This document shows, one piece after another, positions 6,920-8,207 of a DNA stretch of 8,207 nt. The notes under the pieces are model-generated. The model was not told the DNA's origin, did not search any database, and was given only the letters and a program-made list of their open reading frames with translations. The stretch is from NCBI GenBank assembly GCA_028707415.1, contig JAQWBC010000032.1, positions 1 through 8,207 of the forward strand. The letters run 5' to 3'. Every line of letters begins with the position of its first letter. The stretch's first letter is position 1. The translations under genes and the position numbers were made by a program. This DNA comes from Candidatus Izemoplasmatales bacterium. Lineage in GTDB: Bacteria; Bacillota_I; Bacilli_A; Izemoplasmatales; Hujiaoplasmataceae.

Positions 6920-6942
6920 ATAACCGCATAAAACCTCATTAT

Positions 6943-6961
6943 AATTATATTGCATATAATT
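6943..6961. repeat. Perfect 19-base palindrome over the glyS promoter spacer and -10
   Basis: The plus strand reads AATTATAT, TGC, ATATAATT: two perfectly complementary 8-base arms around a 3-base centre. It covers the whole -10 hexamer and the adjacent half of the spacer. A dimeric regulator site is possible, but the -10 itself supplies much of the AT-rich symmetry. Confidence 0.4.
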
Positions 6962-6971
6962 GTAAAGTCAA
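6944..6971 (-). promoter_or_regulatory. Strong sigma-A-type promoter of the glyS-dnaG-rpoD-trmK-NIF3 operon
   Basis: The minus strand shows TTGACT (6971-6966), a 16-base spacer, then consensus TATAAT (6949-6944), with a second TATAAT immediately after it (6943-6938). The predicted start is near 6937, leaving a leader of about 34 bases. It lies in the 121-base gap between recO and glyS. Because it drives the primary sigma factor gene itself, the operon is presumably transcribed by its own product. Confidence 0.85.
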
Positions 6972-7024
6972 GTTTTCCCCTTTAATCATCGAAAATAACG
7001 GGATGCTTTTGCTAAACCGGGTAT

Positions 7025-7744
7025 TTAGTATCCAAAAAGACCTAAAAGAATCGAACGTGACTTGGAAATAAAGTTCAAGTGATACAAGTAATATTCGTCG
7101 AGAAAAAGACGAATTTCCCGACGAATATCTAAATCCGGCTTTAAATCCAAAGGGTTTTTTTGATCATGATAATACAATTGCTTCATTACTTCGACACTAC
7201 GGGTACTCATGTAAGTCGTGGCAGTGGTATGATTTTCACAAGCATAACCGCCATCTTTAACCGCGAACTTTAGATTATTTATCGCACCACAAGCACTACA
7301 AGCGTTAAAATTCGGGCCAACTCCTAAAAGATATAAATATTTTAGTTCAAACATGTATACATAGCGAATGTAATGGGATTCGTTTTCAATATGAGCCAGA
7401 ATCTTTTTTAGAAAAGTAAATAGTTTTTTATGATCATATTCCGATTCAGAAAAGAAGTTGATGATTTCCATTAGATGTTGAACGTAGGTAAACTTTTCCA
7501 AGTCAACTTTGATTTTTCGGTAATCATTGATAATCTCACCATCAGTGAGTGTTTTCAGTGCTTTTCCAGTCGCGAAAAATTTGATCCATGTGAGATTTTG
7601 GGTCAGATTCAAAAAAGGGCTTGCTAGTTTCTTAGCCCCATGGACCAAAAGCGATATTAGTCCCTTTTCTGTGTAAACGTAGAGGATTTTGCTTGATTCT
7701 TTGAAGTTGATTTGTTTTAAGATCAGACCTTCAAATGCCTCCAC
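7025..7744 (-). CDS. recO: DNA repair protein RecO
   Basis: This 239-residue RecO-family protein is expected to act in RecFOR-dependent recombinational repair, helping to load RecA onto SSB-coated single-stranded DNA. The N-terminal OB-fold opens with FEGLILKQINFKESSKIL at 4-21 and the typical YTEKGLISLLVHGAKK at 24-39. A helical C-terminal domain contains a probable zinc site, C149-x2-C152 and C169-x2-H172, with histidine in place of the more usual last cysteine. The start is GTG at 7744. The same frame has a TGA at 7753-7751, so no upstream start is possible. GGTG at 7755-7752, 7 bases before the GTG, is a fair ribosome binding site. Two nearby ATGs are in other frames. It follows era by 20 bases and was probably transcribed with it. 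The primary sequence is divergent, but the era-recO position supports the call. Confidence 0.9.
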   Translation of the reverse strand: MEAFEGLILKQINFKESSKILYVYTEKGLISLLVHGAKKLASPFLNLTQNLTWIKFFATGKALKTLTDGEIINDYRKIKVDLEKFTYVQHLMEIINFFSESEYDHKKLFTFLKKILAHIENESHYIRYVYMFELKYLYLLGVGPNFNACSACGAINNLKFAVKDGGYACENHTTATTYMSTRSVEVMKQLYYHDQKNPLDLKPDLDIRREIRLFLDEYYLYHLNFISKSRSILLGLFGY

Positions 7745-7751
7745 ATCCCAT

Positions 7752-7755
7752 CACC
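7752..7755 (-). promoter_or_regulatory. Ribosome binding site supporting the recO GTG start
   Basis: GGTG on the minus strand sits 7 bases before the GTG at 7744, in the short era-recO gap. A stop codon overlaps this site in the recO frame, so translation must begin at or after 7744. Confidence 0.55.
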
Positions 7756-7764
7756 GACTTTACT

Positions 7765-8207
7765 TTAGTTTTTTTCTGGTTTGTAGCCAAAGTTGCGAAG
7801 ATAATATTCGCGGTTACGCCAATCAGCTTCAACTTTTACAAACAATTCCAAAAACACTTTCTGCTTGAGTTGTTCTTCGATATCTAGTCGTGCCGTTGTC
7901 CCTATCTGTTTTAGCATTGAGCCTTTGGCACCGATAATTATCATTTTTTGATTGTGACGTTCAACGGTAATTGTTGCGGCAATTTTTAAAGTCGTTTTCG
8001 TGGTATTCATCTTCATTGTATCGATGGTAACCATGACCGAGTGAGGAATTTCATCGCGAGTATATAATAAAACTTTTTCACGAATCAATTCGCGAATCAA
8101 AAACGATTCCGGACGATCGGTTACTTCACCATCGGGATAATATTTGGGACCCTCAGGTACTATTTTCTTAATGTCGGTTAATAACAAATCGATATTTTCT
8201 CCCGTTA
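7765..8207 (-). CDS. era: GTPase Era, C-terminal part (5' end beyond the window)
   Basis: The last 146 codons of Era are present. Era is an essential GTPase that binds the 3' end of 16S rRNA and helps mature the 30S subunit. Visible are the linker PEGPKYYP followed by VTDRPE, the helix FLIRELIREKVLLYTRDEIPH, and the KH RNA-binding domain with its GxxG loop as IIIGAKGSMLKQIG, then TTARLDIEEQL and the closing VKVEADWRNREYYLRNFGY. The GTPase domain with its G1-G4 motifs lies outside the window. The frame is open through the right edge, where the codons preceding the TTG at 8187 read TGENID, so that TTG is an internal leucine rather than a start. The stop is TAA at 7767-7765, 20 bases before recO. 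Confidence 0.95.
   Translation of the reverse strand, partial: TGENIDLLLTDIKKIVPEGPKYYPDGEVTDRPESFLIRELIREKVLLYTRDEIPHSVMVTIDTMKMNTTKTTLKIAATITVERHNQKMIIIGAKGSMLKQIGTTARLDIEEQLKQKVFLELFVKVEADWRNREYYLRNFGYKPEKN

Noticed and set aside
6904..6939. A 12-residue N-terminal extension of glyS from an ATG at 6939
   Set aside because: It coincides with the predicted transcription start and precedes the AGAGAGG ribosome binding site. The family's N-terminus matches a start at 6903.
6992..7019. Possible terminator after recO (imperfect hairpin around CGG...CCCG with loop AAAA, then TTATTTT)
   Set aside because: The stem has only 3 outer and 2 inner pairs with mismatches between and an interrupted T run. 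It may slow polymerase, but I cannot support a terminator call.
8185..8187. TTG at 8187 as the start of a separate 140-residue gene
   Set aside because: The frame continues upstream to the window edge with residues (TGENID) that fit the end of the Era GTPase domain and linker, so this is an internal leucine of era.

Overview
This is an ordinary housekeeping region of a low-to-moderate GC bacterium from the Firmicutes/Mollicutes (Bacilli) side of the tree. All eight recognisable genes, plus the first codons of a ninth, lie on the minus strand. Reading in the direction of transcription (right to left) the order is era (3' part) - recO - glyS - dnaG - rpoD - trmK - NIF3-family gene - DegV-family gene - start of an unidentified gene. 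Tryptophan is encoded by TGG and TGA is used as a stop (trmK, DegV gene), so this is not a TGA=Trp mycoplasma. The compact glyS-dnaG-rpoD-trmK order recalls Mollicutes, and era-recO-glyS...dnaG-sigA...trmK-yqfO recalls Bacillus/Staphylococcus. A standard-code, Acholeplasma/Izemoplasma-like or Erysipelotrichia-like Bacilli lineage is my best guess. This rests on remembered synteny, not on a search.

The window holds three transcription units. (1) era-recO, whose promoter lies beyond the right edge; the genes are separated by 20 bases and recO starts with GTG. (2) A five-gene unit glyS-dnaG-rpoD-trmK-NIF3. It starts at a near-consensus promoter (TTGACT, 16 bases, TATAAT) at 6971-6944 and ends at a textbook intrinsic terminator at 1017-992. 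Inside it the genes are tightly packed: a 19-base gap, then overlaps of 35, 11 and 4 bases, which suggests translational coupling. (3) The DegV-family gene, with its own extended -10 promoter (982-954) and a good Shine-Dalgarno site. It probably continues into the gene that starts at the left edge.

Together the first two units serve core information processing. Era acts in 30S ribosome assembly and RecO in recombinational repair. Glycyl-tRNA synthetase, DNA primase and the primary sigma factor form a macromolecular-synthesis-type operon, followed by the tRNA m1A22 methyltransferase TrmK and the metal-binding NIF3 protein. The DegV protein is likely a fatty-acid-binding (FakB-type) protein.

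No mobile element, CRISPR array, RNA gene or defence/secondary-metabolism cassette is visible, and no gene-free stretch exceeds about 125 bases. The most interesting signals are regulatory. A pseudo-palindrome resembling the FabT operator sits at the predicted transcription start of the DegV gene, with an inverted repeat reaching its ribosome binding site. A perfect 19-base palindrome overlaps the -10 element of the glyS operon.
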